This document shows positions 1 to 12,939 of a stretch of DNA of 64,000 bases, in pieces. Position 1 is the first letter of the stretch. The number at the start of each line of letters is the position of its first letter. Under the pieces are notes generated by a model. The model did not search any database. It worked only from the letters and a program-made list of their open reading frames with translations, and was not told where the DNA came from. The translations under genes were made by a program, and so were the position numbers. Origin of the DNA: Aquarana catesbeiana (taxonomy: Eukaryota > Chordata > Amphibia > Anura > Ranidae); the NCBI RefSeq assembly GCF_042186555.1, contig NC_133333.1, positions 221,032,757-221,096,756 of the forward strand, read 5' to 3'.

Positions 1-257
1 TTTACTAAAGGCAAATAAACTGTGACAATTTGCAAAGTGCAGTTTCACTCTGCAAGTGCAGTTGCTCCAGAGCTTAGTAAATCAAGTAAATCCTCATTTT
101 GCAAAGAATACTCAATCACATGCAAGGGAAATGAAAAAAAAAACAGCATTTTTGCTTGCACATGATTGGATGATGGAAGTCAGCAGAGCTTCCCTTCATT
201 TACTAAGCTCTAGAGCAACTGCACTTGCAAGTGCCCAATCTATTTGCCTTTAGTAAA
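1..257. mobile_element. MITE with 17-bp terminal inverted repeats
   Basis: The first 17 bases (TTTACTAAAGGCAAATA) recur as an exact reverse complement at 241-257. A second inverted pair lies inside: the stretch at about 55-84 is mirrored at about 198-225. No open frame of note lies between, so this is a short non-autonomous DNA element. Its left target duplication is cut off by the window edge, so the superfamily cannot be assigned. Confidence 0.75.
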
Positions 258-1460
258 TCAAAGCCTTAATATCTCTTGTATGAATGTATCTGAAAAAAGT
301 GATGAGGTATTAATTCTTATGCATGCACAGGCTCTTGAAGTAGCACAGATACTGTATGCACAGTCTTTTTTTCTGAGGCATGCATGCCTTGAAGAATCTG
401 TGACATTCAATCTGATATGTTTCATATACACCTGATCAGTTAACCCGTTTCTTGCTGTGCTGTTAAGCATCTCGTTATGTTGTATTCCGGCAGGGAATTT
501 TGTTTCCACATGTTGCACACTGGGCAGGTCCTCTGTCTGGCTCGTTCTACACTGCACAGCTATATGTACATGAAAGCAGAGTCTATCTGAAATGGGCACC
601 AATGAGGGAGTGGGTGGGTATGACATCATCCCAATGTCAGCACCAATTTTTTCAATGACTGGGTGGTGTCTTGAAAATGTGAACCTAAGCTCCCAAAATG
701 TTGGTGGGAAATCCGCTCTTTGAAGTTGTCAAGCTGCATTCCTTCCATGCTGAACATGGGGTCTGGAAGCTGACGGTTATGAAGAAGTGTCACCTTGTGT
801 CGTGGTGGCAGCGGTGAGATACGATGTTCTCCGCTCCGGATGATTATAGTGGTGTGTCACACAATCAGCCCTCAATGACTCTTGATTTATCTAAGGGGTC
901 ATGTGGCGGACCTCCTCTTTCTCACTCTCTGGCACTCAGCCCTGCCTAATGTAAAGCTCTTTGGTTTGTGACAACATCTACGACAGACTTATGGGCACAC
1001 ATGGATTGGTCAGGCAGAGAGCAGTATTAATAATGTACAGCAGCAACTTGTCTAAATTTATGAGACATCTCTAAGACCTAGTATCCAGAAGGAGAAGACC
1101 CCTGGTTATTATGGACAACATGGCAATTGTCCTGTTCAGTTTTTTTTACACCAGTCACAAAGAAAAGACCTGTTTGAGAAGTCTCTGATGGAATCTGCCC
1201 TGCCCATATCTGGGGCTCCATACTAGATAAATGACTTGGTGAAAAGGATTACCTTCATTGTTCCAGAACCCATAAACTTATTGAGCCCAGAATGATTAAT
1301 TCCATCAAATCCTGACCCCAGGCCATGATACACTACAGCGGATATGGAGCTGCCTGCTGGAGTCTTCTGATTTTTATCTGGCTGGGGTTGGAGTACACTG
1401 GGCTGCACACTTTAAGCTTTCACTTTGCTGCTGGTAAACTGATGTTCTGGAAACACTAAA
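258..1460. other. Unassigned sequence, no gene seen
   Basis: Ordinary mixed-composition DNA. The short open frames here have no recognisable domain and no codon or motif signature of a real protein. No tandem or inverted structure was found. Confidence 0.4.
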
Positions 1461-1463
1461 GCC

Positions 1464-1545
1464 TAGTACACACGGGCCGAATGTTGGACGGAATCAGCAG
1501 GTTGAATAGAAAAGGGCCGACATTTGGCCCGTGTGTACTGGAGTC
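1464..1545. mobile_element. Short TACACACGG-type inverted-repeat fragment
   Basis: AGTACACACGGGCCGAATGT near the start is mirrored by a stretch ending in GGCCCGTGTGTACT at about 1541. The ends resemble the larger Harbinger-type MITEs elsewhere in this window (for example 14,263-14,682), but the body is only about 80 bp. It is either a very short deletion derivative or one end of a degraded element. Confidence 0.55.
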
Positions 1546-3365
1546 GGTCCGGCAGAAGAGGGGCGACTTGTGTCAAAGGGTCATGGGTCATGACCGAAAA
1601 AAGTATGCCGACCGGCTCCCGATCAGCACTCTCAGCCAATGGTGAGTGCTCTTGTGGGGGGGTGGGGGTTTGGTGTTGTTCCCGATCCCCTGGTCAGAAC
1701 ACAATAGCTCAGTAGGGGAGATAGCTGTACTAACATTGGATTGTTAGTACAGTGGCTCTGACCTGAGCTGTCAGTTTAGTTGAACGAAAAAAAAAAAATA
1801 GTAATGTGTACCAACCAAAGCATATGAACCGACGGGCCAAATATTCACAGCTACACCCATTGTTGGCTTTATGCTATTCTTGATATAGTGGAGGGTCATG
1901 TGACAAGAGCAGTACTGCGGTACTAGTGAGGATGAGGGACTTATCAGGCCCAATCTGAGTATTTTCTGAGAGGACTGCCATTCCCAGACTGATCTCACTG
2001 GTTTGACCCGCTCTGTGTTGTTTTGGCAATATTTAGGATCGGACAGCTATATTTTGGGGTGGGGGTAGGGGGCATTTGTGGGCACTTTTAGGGCACTGTC
2101 TGTACATTAAAGTGCATGTTAGCAATCACCTTGTAATACAACCCATTCAGTTTAAAATAGAAATGAAAGACAAAACATTTGTGTATAGTTTAAAAAAAAA
2201 ACATTATAAACACTATATTCCCCTTTTTTATAAGTGATCACAGTCCCTCTGTTCTCAGCTGCATAAGAGTTGGGGGAGGAGAAATAACAGCACATTGATC
2301 TTCCCAGTGAATGGCTGTGTGTATGTATGTGGAGGGGGGAGGTGGGTGGTGTCAAGACAAGTCTGATCATTGGAGGAGGGCAGACTGAGTTCCTAGCACA
2401 GCTAGAGAACTGAGCGCGCTGTGGTCTCATGCTCAGTGTGGTCAGTTTTTAATAAGATTACACCGATCAACGCTGCAGCCTATTGCCTGCAGCTCTGATG
2501 AATGGAACATTTTCCAACAAGTCTGTTTAAGAGAAGTCGGTCACTAGATCGGCTTCTCTGGAATGGGAACGGCCATAGATGGATCGACATTCAGCTGGTT
2601 CATGGTCAACCGGACAAATTATGATTCAACTATGACCAGCTTTACATAACCCCGAGGATTAATTACAGTCTTATCTAACCACCAGACAGGCACAAAGCTA
2701 CCTGCTGATTACAATGACTATCTGCAACTGACCTTGTGCTAATTAGGTGACCAGCTAGTTTCTGAGTTATCATAAATGGTGTGACTATGAAGGTTGTGAA
2801 TGACAGATCACATTTGTCCCCAGACCTCACAGTGACATTATTTGGGCAGCTTTTGTTTAGAGAACATTTAGGACCCATTCAGACTAATGAATGGACTGCA
2901 GTACATCACAACAAACATGTTTTAGCATTAAAATATGTGTTGCATTGAACGCCTAGTCAACATGATGCCCCAGAACAACACACCTTAACAAGCGAATACC
3001 GCAAGTTAACATGCAATGCACCGTCATGCATTAGATAAATGTAAGATAACCCGATTGACCTGATTCATTTTAAGATAACCTGATTTACCATCGTTGGTGA
3101 GACAACAGTGTGATCAGACCAGAACATTGGCCAGCCATTTGGGGAGCTTGCATTTTTGAATATTGGGAATGTAGTTCTGAGATTGTGATAGACATACAAT
3201 TACATTCATAACCCCGTTGTTGCACAACAGTCTGTTGCATCATTCCTGTATGGGGTATGACAACCTCGACAACACCACAGGTCAGTTCATTTTTCAGAGA
3301 CCACCAGGCTTTATATTGGCAGGATTTTCAGGGATAGCAGTTTATACCTTATATATCCCTGGGCG
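1546..3365. other. Unassigned sequence, no gene seen
   Basis: No credible exon, RNA gene or tandem array was found. It includes small A- and T-rich tracts near 1780-1800 and 2185-2205. The open frames are short and without domains. Confidence 0.35.
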
Positions 3366-3369
3366 CAAC

Positions 3370-4600
3370 GTCATCCTCTGTGATCTCCAGTATTTCCTCT
3401 GTGACACTCAAGTGTTGACTCAATCACACCAGTGTTCTCTCTGTGACCTCCTATGCACCCTCTCTGACCCCCGTTGTTCCCTTTATGACCCCCAGTATTA
3501 ACTCTCTATCACACCAGTGTTTCTTCTGTGACCCCCATTTTTCACTCTGTGACCCCCATTGTTCCCTCCGTGATTCCCAGTGTTCCCTCTGTGACCCCCA
3601 TTGTTCCCTCTGTGACCCCCATTGTTCCCTCTGTGACCCCCATTGTTCCCTCCGTGATCCCCAGTGTTCCCTCCGTGACCCCCATTGTTCCCTCTGTGAC
3701 CCCCATTGTTCCCTCTGTGACCCCCATTGTTCCCTGTGACCCCCATTGTTCCCTCTGTGACCCCCCATTGTTCCCTGTGATCCCAACTTTTCCCTCTGTG
3801 ATCCTCAGTGTTCCCTTTGTGTCCCCCAGTGTTCACTCTATCACACCAGTGTTCCCTCTGTGACCTCCTGTGCACCCTCTGTAACCCAATTGTTCCCTCC
3901 CTCTGTGAATGCACCCTCTGTGACCCCCATTGTTCCCTCTGTGATCCATATTGTTCCCCAGTGTTCCCCTGTGACCACCAGTGTTCACTCTGTGGCACCC
4001 AGTGTTCACTTCATCACACCAGTGTTCCCTCTGTGACCCCCATTTTTCCCTATGTGACCCCCATTGTTCCCTATGTGATCCCCATTGTTCCCTCTGTAAT
4101 CCCCATTGTTCCCTCTGTGATCCCCATTGTTCACTCTATCACACCAGTGTTCGCTCCGAGACATCCTGTGCACCCTCTGTGACCCCCAGTGTTCCCTCTG
4201 TGACCCATATTGTTCCCCGTGACCCCAGTGTTCCTTCTGTGACCCCTATTGTTCACTCTGTGACCCCCAGTGTTCACTTCATCACACCAGTGTTCCCTCT
4301 GTGACCTCCTGCGCAACCTCCGTGACCCCAATTGTTCCCTCCATGATCCCCAGTTTTCCATCTGTGACCTCCTATGCACCCTCTGTTACCCCCATTGTTC
4401 CCACTATGATCTCCAGTATTCCCTCTGTGACCTCCAGTGTCCATTCTATCACACCAGGGTTCCTTCTATGACCCCCTGTTTTCCCTCTGTGACCCCTTGT
4501 GCACCTTCTGTGACCCCCATTATTCCCTCTCTGCACCCCAGTGTTCCCTCTGTGATTCTTAGTGTTCCCTCTGTGATCCCCAGTATTCTCTGAGTGACTC
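3370..4600. repeat. 21-bp minisatellite with interspersed variant units
   Basis: The core unit is about 21 bp (CTCTGTGACCCCCATTGTTCC), clearest at about 3540-3780. A longer variant block containing TCACACCAGTGTTC recurs near 3424, 3510, 3836, 4013, 4134, 4276 and 4446, often followed by a CTCCTGTGCACC variant, giving an irregular higher-order pattern. Because 21 is a multiple of three, frames stay open on both strands (up to 166 codons). These are by-products of the period, not genes. Confidence 0.92.
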
Positions 4601-4639
4601 CTGGTGTGCGATACTATATATTCCTATCATGGAGTTGGC

Positions 4640-5270
4640 GGGGATAAACAATGGACAATGGCCGCTACTTTAATTGCATATTAATCATATAAGCGGCTCT
4701 TCCTCAGTGGAAAGAGTCAGATACTTCATAAAAGTATTGTCCATGCTAGGGGGGAAGGTCACATGGAGTAATGCTAGCCGCCTCCTGTCTGTTTATCCCC
4801 CATATCTGCTTGCTTGATTGTGTGGCTTCTTCTAATCAGCTTGGTCTTTGTTAGCTGGAAATAAGTTTCCTCTCCATCCAGAGCAGCGCTAATCTCCAGC
4901 TCCACGGCCATTGTTTGCAGCTTAATTACCTGGTCATAGCAGCTTTGCATGGAAGCTGTGGAGGTGGAAGGGGGAGGGAGGCGGATGCTGGCGATTTGGG
5001 GAGACAGCGAGAGCTGCATTGATTTTTGGCTGCAGCGTGGCCCACGTAGATAAGGGAATGTTCTGGGGGAATTTTTCTGTGTCCTGCAGAGCTGCCATTT
5101 CCTCTGCTGTGTAAAGATTTAATCTGCTCTTTTCTTTTGCAAAGTGAGCTAAAAGATGTGAGGAGTCCGAAGACTGCAATGTGCACATAACACCCGGTCA
5201 CATGTATACCACACATGGCCATCTCTGGAGGGGTGCAGGGATACATGACGCTACTGCATTTGACAGACAC
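4640..5270. other. Single-copy-looking island, candidate regulatory sequence
   Basis: Non-repetitive sequence holding homeobox-like cores (TTAATCAT near 4680, CTTAATTACC near 4920) and no coding signature. The absence of repeats over 600 bp in a window this full of mobile DNA is the only reason to single it out. It could equally be neutral sequence. Confidence 0.25.
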
Positions 5271-5679
5271 AATTAATGAGTCTCTGAAACCCCTTCTATA
5301 GCCTGACAGTGTTCACCGTACTGAGGTCCAGACTCATGGTCAGGCCACACAGACCAGGCTGGCAGTGCCGCAATACCGCCATGACTGTCCACTGAGATGT
5401 ATGTACGGTGGATTGGTAAGATTGGTGACTGATTAGGTGAAGTCACAATTCATCCCGATCTCATTGGTTGCGATAAGTTATTGCACTTTCCTTTGTGGCA
5501 TCACAGTAGACAATATTTTCAAATCACTTTCTGGAGATACCAAAGGAGAATGGCAACTAAATCAGTTTATAAGCAGAGCAAGGAAACACCCAGCCCTGAT
5601 AGCTGGCACTAACAATCCGATAGTCTCCTGATTTTGTGCTCCTGTACTTACCCCACTATATGGAAATTCATTCAGCGGC

Positions 5680-6200
5680 AGGACCGGGACAAGGGGTGGG
5701 CAGTAGGGACGGCTGTATTGTATTGTATAGCATCCCCTAAGCTCGCACATAATGAAGGGGGGACGCCGTTTCGCACTGGATGACTTTGTCCCTGGACTGT
5801 TTAGCAGTCACCTTTTTTTTTTTGCCGTGTTCGTAGCACACACGGAGCTCTTTAGCTGCTGCTAACCCTTTACACATTGCTCCCTCCAGTGCTGCTCACA
5901 TAAAAAGCCTAGGCATTCAGTCAGATGTTCACTGCTAACACAAAGAAACACGTAGTTTGGTTAGTTTTGTAATCAGCAGAGCTTATATGACTGAATGTCA
6001 ACGTTTTTAGTCAAATGACCAGCACTGAAAGTAGTCTGGAGCAGCATTTTCCCCAGGAAAGGTAAGAATTTTACATTCTCCAATACTTTTTATAAACCAT
6101 CCGCTCCAGACAATGTAGATTTTTGTTGACATCTGAGCATGACCGGGACAAGGGGTAAGCAGGAGGAGTGGCTGCTCTGGGCACTGTGGCATCATGTGAG
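5680..6200. repeat. Two related copies of a GACCGGGACAAGGGGT segment
   Basis: GACCGGGACAAGGGGT occurs at about 5681 and again at about 6141, each followed by a related GC-rich stretch with a GGCTG core. This suggests two pieces of one dispersed repeat. Its boundaries are not resolved. Confidence 0.4.
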
Positions 6201-6209
6201 GTGAGGTCT

Positions 6210-6760
6210 GGGGGGGCACTGTGAGGAGATTGGGGGGGGGGGGGATTTGTGCTGGGAGGGGGAATATGGGGGGTGGCAGGGGGTAAGAGTTGTGCTAGGA
6301 GGGGAAATTTGGGTGGAAGTGGTGATTTAGGGGAATTTGTGATTTAGGGGAATGAAGAATGGGAGAAGAGGATTTGTGCAAGAGGGGGGATTTGTGTTAG
6401 AATATGGTGGGGTTTAGTGGGTGGGGGGGATTTGTGCTAGTAAGGATGATTGGTATCTGTGCTAGGAAGGGGAATTTTTTGGAGGGGGGGAGTATTTGTG
6501 CTAGGAAGGGGGATTTGGAGGGGGAGGGATTGAGGATGTGTACTCATAGGGGAAATTTTGAGGGTTAGAAGATTTGTGCTAGGAGGGTGATTTTTTTTTT
6601 TTGGGGGGGGGGGAGGGGGGCAGTTGCATTGGGGGATGAGGAGCAAAGATTTGTGATGGAAGGGGGGATTTCAGTAGGGGGGAGGATTTGTTATGGGAGG
6701 AAGGGGAATTTATGCTTGGGGGTAAGCATGCAGATTTGTGTTCAATTTTGGGGGAAAATT
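6210..6760. repeat. G-rich degenerate tandem repeat
   Basis: Imperfect units built on GGGGGATTTGTGCTAGGAGG repeat across the block, with runs of eight to ten G. The block is strongly strand-asymmetric (G on plus, C on minus). Open frames inside are low-complexity artefacts. Confidence 0.75.
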
Positions 6761-8533
6761 ATTGCCAACACATAATGTTTATACACATTGGTGTGCGCAG
6801 CCTTTTGCATTACAGTGTGCAAAAGAGGCAGCGTCTATGGGTGTACACGTCACAGGCCACGATGCTATGCTTCGCAACCATGGCAGGAATTACAGAGTGC
6901 AAAGCAATGTGAACAAGTCCTCAATTTTTTAAATTATTTTTTATTTCTTTATTTTTTACCATTTTTTAATTGCCTTCTTGGGAGGCTTTAGTGAAATATG
7001 AGGGTTCTAAACAGTCCCCTGATGTCCTACATCTAAAACTGAGAAAAGGACTGAGGATAGAATGGAGGCGCAGATGCTAGAACTAATCCCCCTGCAGCTC
7101 AGCTGGAGGGATCGAGAGGAGGAGAAGCCAGCAGCGCTTCAATATTCTCAGAGTCACTGACTTAAAATAATTATGCACAGTTCTGACTTTACTATACTGT
7201 CTGTTTTCTTGCATGTGAAGCAGAGCAGCCAGGCAAGTAGCATTGTCAGAAGATCAGGACTGGCAGCCCCACATATTTTCTGTGAATAGCGGTCACCATG
7301 TGGTATAATGGGAGATGCTTCACCAGCATATCCACCCCAGGGAATGGAGGTCAGTTCTATGCTGCCCCCCTGTGGCTTCACCTCAGATCTGCCTCTGTCA
7401 GAGATGGACCAATCAAGAACTCCCTGTGTGGTCACTGTGCCAGTCTCCCCAATGTTCCCAGTGAGCGCTAAAATGTTCATTGTGGATGAAAAATCCAAAC
7501 TTTAAGCAATACAAAGATGGCCCTCTCTCCTGGCCCTAATCCGCCTCCAAACCGGCAGATTTCATAAATAACAGTCACTGCGCTGAACACGCCAGCACGG
7601 CAATTAACTGGCCTATAAAAATAATGATGGCGCTTTGTTTAAGTGGCCAGCGTTCAGCAGTGCCAGCTCGGCTCACCACTGTTTCGTTAACCCTCACTGC
7701 TCGCTCTGCGCTTTTTGTTTCATGCTAGCGATTGCCATCTTTCCATTGTATATCTATTTCTTTCTCATTAATTTCACAGACAAAAGATGAGCAAGAACAA
7801 GAAAAAAGGTGGTGGTGGTGGGGGGATACTGTGAAATGCACAGTGACATTCTGCGTGGCTCGCTTTTAAGAGCTTGCAAGGTTTTGTGGGGGTGGTCGCG
7901 ATGTACTGTGTTTTCCTTTATCTGGTCCCTGTTTGCCCTTCATCCTTCATTTTCTTCTCTCTGACCCGCCACAGTTTTCTCACCATCCTAGCCTTCTAGG
8001 CCTGCTAACGATTGTCAGGGATTCATGAGCTGCTAGGTGAGTGACAAGAATCAGAGCCCGCGGGTGCTCAGGACGCCATGCCAGCTGCTCTGAAGAACTT
8101 ATACATAAGCAAATAAGCTGTATCGAGAAATCCAATGCATAATACATAAAGTGCTGTGAAGGCAAGCAGCAGCCAACCCTTCCAATTTCACCCTATGTGC
8201 CTTCCAAAATATAGTCAATGTACGCGTGTCCCTGCAATAGATGGGCCACCTGGGGGAACACAATTCATCGGTGTGCACATTACTTGCTGATCAGCACTCC
8301 CTTCCGATGGATAATGGGATGGTTAATCAGATGCAGATATTACATTGTTGTCTATGGAATCCAGTCCTTTCCGGATATCTCTAATTTGCACCTGGATCTT
8401 CAGGACAGGACAGTTGACATACACCATGCTGGCTCTGCCTCTTATACCTGTCATACATGTAACAATCTGATTGTACAATCTTTTCTAGATATACCAACAG
8501 CAATGTAGGGTGAGAACTCGAATATAATTGTTA
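6761..8533. other. Mostly unassigned sequence; island at 7550-7800
   Basis: No gene found. Around 7550-7800 the sequence is non-repetitive and holds CAATTAACTGG and CATTAATTTC motifs, a weak candidate for conserved regulatory DNA. The remainder shows neither repeats nor exons that I can recognise. Confidence 0.25.
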
Positions 8534-9103
8534 TTAACCAGTTCGGCTCCAGAGCAATTTTTTTTTAGTTTTTCGCATACATGTATAAATCTTAATTTTT
8601 GGCAATAAAATCACTTAAACCCCCAGAATATTATATATTTTCTGAAAGCAGAGGCCCTGTAGAATAAAAAGGTGACAGTTGCAAAGTTTTATGTTACATG
8701 ATATTTGTGCAACTGTTTATCAAACGCAAGTTTTCAGGAAAAAAAGTATAATAAAAGGAATTTTAGTGCAAAAACACACAATAGAACACCCATTTGGGTA
8801 AAATATAAAAGATGAGGTTGCATAGAGTAAATAGATACCAAACATTCCATGTCTTAAGATTGTGCGCTTCTGTGAAATCGCCAAAAACTATGAAGCCCAA
8901 AAATCACCATGAGTGACGCTTTAAAATCCTTTACAGCTCATCAGTTTAGAGCTAACTAGGAGCTCTTATTCTAGAATTATTGTTCTCACTCTGACGTTCG
9001 TGATATGTCACATGTGTGGTGTGACTGCCGTGTACATACGCACCCTGGGCTTGTGTTCATGTTTGCGCAGGTGTGCAACGGGGGGTTACGGCAATTTTCT
9101 TTT

Positions 9104-9105
9104 TA

Positions 9106-9171
<66 letters not shown>

Positions 9172-9178
9172 ATTATTA
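9104..9178. repeat. (TA)n microsatellite followed by poly-T
   Basis: About 25 consecutive TA dinucleotides run into a T tract and then TTA repeats. It lies inside the TTAA-flanked element. Confidence 0.9.
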
Positions 9179-9232
9179 TTTTTATTATAAATTACATTTT
9201 TTCTAACTTTTTTATTTTTCTTTTTTTTAATT

Positions 9233-9312
9233 AATGTCTCCTCTTCTCTTCACACCATCTAACCAAGCCAATCTGTACTTGGTTAGATGGTGTGAAGGGA
9301 AGAGGAGACATT
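9233..9312. repeat. 35-bp inverted repeat (hairpin)
   Basis: Arms 9233-9267 and 9278-9312 pair over 35 positions with one mismatch and enclose a 10-nt spacer. A transcript would form a stem of pre-miRNA size. It sits within the TTAA-flanked element, so it is part of a repeat and not a unique RNA gene. Confidence 0.8.
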
Positions 9313-9786
9313 GGGGTCTATTAGACCCCTAATGTCTCCATAAAAAGTACCTGTCACCTGCCCAATGCTATCACATAGGGGTTTATTCACCGCTTGTGAT
9401 AGCAATAAAGTAAAAAGAAATTTAAAAATAAATAAATAAATAAATAAAGTGTCCTCTGGCTGTACTGGCCAGGAAATGGTGCATCTGAAACTGGAAGTGA
9501 CATCACCATGTGAGATCGAGGCATTTGCCTTCGATCTCACAGCACTCTCCCTCCCCTAGCCGGTGATTGTGTTCCCAAGAGTGGGAGAGCCCGGGAACCA
9601 CATGAGGAGGGGGCATTGGCAGGAGGGGTGGAAGGCACCGTGCTGCCGGCTCTGTGAAAGTGATCGGCAGTTATGGAGCTGCCACCTCACTTTCACTTTC
9701 AAGCCAGGAGCCGGCTAAACAAAACCCGTGATTAATGGTTCACTCTTTGGATGTACGTAGTACGGCCAAAGAGCTGAACTGGTTAA

Positions 9787-11500
9787 ACCCAGACTATGAA
9801 AAACACTCATTACATGCTAAATAACAGAGTGTACATGCTCACAAAGCAACTAAAGAATTTGTGGAGTGAAATACCTGGTTGATCCTGCCTTCAGCTGTAC
9901 CTCCCATCTTCTCTGTGTCCCTACTGCAGGCTGAGATATGTGTAGACCAGCTGGTGTCCTCTACGGAGCATTCCCAATTTTAAATCCCTTTTAGCTTTTA
10001 ATTTCCTCTTTTTTCTTATCTGTGCAGCCCACAGGACTATAGAGTCACACATGTGGGCATATACACAGTGGTAAATGACACCTCCCTCCCTCCTTCCCTC
10101 CAACTCCACGTCCTCCTATTGCTAAACACTATGGCGACGGGATATAGTATACACCTACACTATATTAATGCAAAAAAATACACATTTGATGTTCAATAAA
10201 GGTTTATAGGAAGCTGTAAAACAGTTATTTGATAATCAATGTATAATATAATTTTAATTGCTCTTCTGAAACTATTTTTGATCCGTAGATCAACCTCTGT
10301 AGAACCTCCCCACCCATATGTGGATCGAAATTTGGCCTGTCCCTGCTATACCAGCCAAGTTTCGATCCATGTATGGCCGGCATTTCAGATTCCCTCAGTC
10401 CCCTGGGCTTGCCTAGTTGTCCTAGCCTTCTCAGTCTCTCAGACTTTGTATTAGTTTTTCAGACTCGCAAAGCTGTCTCAATGCTGTCAGACTGATGGAC
10501 AAGGAATCTCTCCACCATGGAGTGCTGCCTCTTGAGCAGAACACCTCTGTCTCCAGACAGGATCACACCCCTGTCCTTGTACTGGAGCACACCGCCTCCT
10601 GGATGGAGCCCTAAACTTCACCCTGAGTCTGAGAATGAGAACGAGTCTGCAGACCTGTACACTCACACAACCTGCAAGTCTCCAGTAAGACCTGGACACA
10701 GGATTGAAGACTTTGTCCCACCCAAGATACTTTAAAGCCTTCAAGCTCCAGACCCCTGATTACAAAACCCAGAGAAAGCACAGTTTTCTCCTCTCACAAA
10801 AAACATGCTTGAGCCCTTAACTTTGCATTTGTGCAAACCCCGTGTCATTCCTATATCCATTTTCACAGTGGCAGGGCCTCACACTATCACAATAGACAGA
10901 AATGATTGTTTAGACAGGTCCTCACACTTCATATTTTTTTATTTTTTTATTTTTTGGTAGATTGTAATCCGTATTTATAGTAGGTCAGATTGCACAATTT
11001 ACTGAGCTGAATCGTTTGTGTTTAGAGCTCAAAGATCTAATTATAGTGATAAAGCTGGCTGAGACTCTATAAATATTGATTGGGTGAGACGTGAGGTTCT
11101 TTCATTAGATCTAAGCAGATTGTATTGTGTGGTATGATTGTACAATAATTGGTCAGTCAGTCCAGATTGTACAATGAAATCATCTGCGGGTGGCAGTTTA
11201 TAAATTTCGCACATCTACCGCAATGCTGTGAGTTGTGACATCTCCCTAAAATAGGACACAATTGAAACCCATAAAAATGTCATTATACAAATTTCCCTTT
11301 GTGTGGTTGGCCTTCCTCACAGCAATTATGGCAGATTCAGAGCGTTCTGGGAATGATTTTCCACTTCTCCTCCATCCAGAGGAACTTTTATTCTACACAA
11401 ATTACTTTATAAGATATTGATTGTTCTACCCTTGAGGTGGTTAAACTTTCATTGATCGGAGCTGTGACATGAGGAGACCTGCGCCATATATATATATGGC
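9787..11500. other. Unassigned sequence, no gene seen
   Basis: No credible exon or clear mobile-element boundary. Small imperfect palindromes occur around 10,960-11,165 (variants of GATTGTACAAT), hinting at an old inverted-repeat element whose ends I could not place. Confidence 0.3.
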
Positions 11501-11514
11501 ATTGCACACCTTAC

Positions 11515-11655
11515 CTGTTGCCATGAGCCCAACCCAATTCCATAAACCCAGTACTGTACCCCTAACCCAGTGCTATATATTAGACCTTTTACCTTACACC
11601 TGGTACTTTACCCTGGTGCCATAAACCTGACAGAGTACCATACATCCAGTAAAAA
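11515..11655. repeat. CCAGTAC/CATA minisatellite, segment 1
   Basis: Units built on ACCCAGTACTGTACCCCTGA and CCATATACCTGACC variants begin here. The same array reappears at 12,430-12,785, 16,317-16,731 and 18,999-19,480. It was therefore one array later split by insertions. Confidence 0.75.
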
Positions 11656-12428
11656 TACATATGGAAGTTACATGCTAATAAAGGAATAGTTAAATAAGTG
11701 AAAGAGAAGCTGCGGCTCAAAGTGAGATACACACCAAAGCAAAAATAAAAATAAAAGAAGCCGCGCTAATAGGTGAAAACATATAAATAAATGAACATTC
11801 AGTGGGTAGCCACAATTCAATGTGAACTCAGTAGTGAATGATATGTATACAATCCATAAATCACCACAATGATACAAAAGCAATCCGTGAATCACCACAA
11901 TTAAATCTGAACCTATTTAACTAATACATAACAGAGTCTATCAGTTGCAAGTGAGATGTGAAAAAAACTTGAATATTCAGACTGATTGACCAGGTTCTGA
12001 ACACCATGACAGACTAGTGAACCTCCACCACATAAAATGCGTGCTTACCAGAGGCAAGCTTAATCGTGCTTGCGGCTATCAACCCAGCCAGGGCCTTTAT
12101 CCAGGATTTGTTGAATTGTCAGCACACAATGAATCCTCAGTAGAAAATAGGCAGATCACCCTCACATATGGACCAGGGCAATATGATGTTCAATGGTCTT
12201 AAACATGAGCCAGGCAGGTACTCCCAAAAAAGAAAAAACTTGCCATAGTGTAAAATGTAACACACGGGTTTATTTATATTAAAGGTTGCACTTGCATGAA
12301 AAACGTTAAAAAGTAGCATCAATCGTAAAACAAGCCGGCTGGCTAGTGAACATCCGTCCTCCTGGGATCACAACCCAATGACGTCAGCATGCCATTCCTC
12401 CCGATGCGCGTTTCGTCATAAACTGTAG
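11656..12428. mobile_element. Insertion in the minisatellite, with a GCGTTTCG core
   Basis: A non-minisatellite block divides segments 1 and 2 of the array. It holds short internal duplications (two copies of an ATCACCACAAT stretch near 11,860-11,900) and near its end the motif GATGCGCGTTTCGTCAT. Related GCGTTTCG-type cores occur in other elements of this window. No transposase or terminal repeat was recognised, so the class is unknown. Confidence 0.5.
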
Positions 12429-12785
12429 TTGTCCTGGGGGATACATCCAGTGCCATACTCCTGACCTGGTGTCAAACCAGTTTGCCTACTAGCTGTCTCG
12501 CGAGCCCAGTACATTACATCGGAAGGCTGAGAAGGAGATAAAATCTGCTTTTGTATACCCCTGATGTGGTGCCATATACCAGATCTAGATCCTACACCCG
12601 GTACTGTGCCCCTGACCAAGTTTCATATACCTGACCCAGGACCATACACTCAATGCCATACCCCTGACCCAGTTTCATATACCTTACCCAGTATCATATA
12701 CCCAGTGTTGTATCCCTGACAGGGTGCCATATACCTGACTTAGTACCACACAACTAATACTGTACCCTTGACCCAGTTTCATATA
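12429..12785. repeat. CCAGTAC/CATA minisatellite, segment 2
   Basis: Tandem variants of CATACCCCTGACCCAGTTTC and CATATACCTGACCCAG. The segment is interrupted on the right by the Tc1 element whose first base is 12,786. Confidence 0.8.
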
Positions 12786-12939
12786 CAGTTGTGCTCAAAA
12801 GTTTGCATACCCTGGCAGAAATTGTGACATTTTGGCATTAATATTGAAAATATGACTGATCATGCCAAAAAACTGTCTTTTATTTAAGGATAGCAATCAC
12901 ATGAAGCCATTTATTATTACATCGTATTTTGAATCCTTT

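Larger units (their letters stand above)
8534..9786. mobile_element. TTAA-flanked piggyBac-like non-autonomous element
   Basis: The block is bounded by TTAA at 8534-8537 and 9783-9786. Inside these, CCAGTTCGGCTC at the left is mirrored by GAGCTGAACTGG at the right (one mismatch in 12). TTAA duplication with short inverted ends is the signature of piggyBac-type transposition. No transposase frame is present, so the element is non-autonomous. It contains a TA microsatellite and a long hairpin, listed separately. Confidence 0.75.

Noticed and set aside
258..629. 123-codon minus frame
   Set aside because: No recognisable domain, no conserved-looking composition and no splice context; length is compatible with chance.
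3443..3998. Open frames of up to 166 codons on both strands
   Set aside because: They follow the 21-bp period of the minisatellite, exist in several frames at once and encode only repeat-derived low-complexity peptide.
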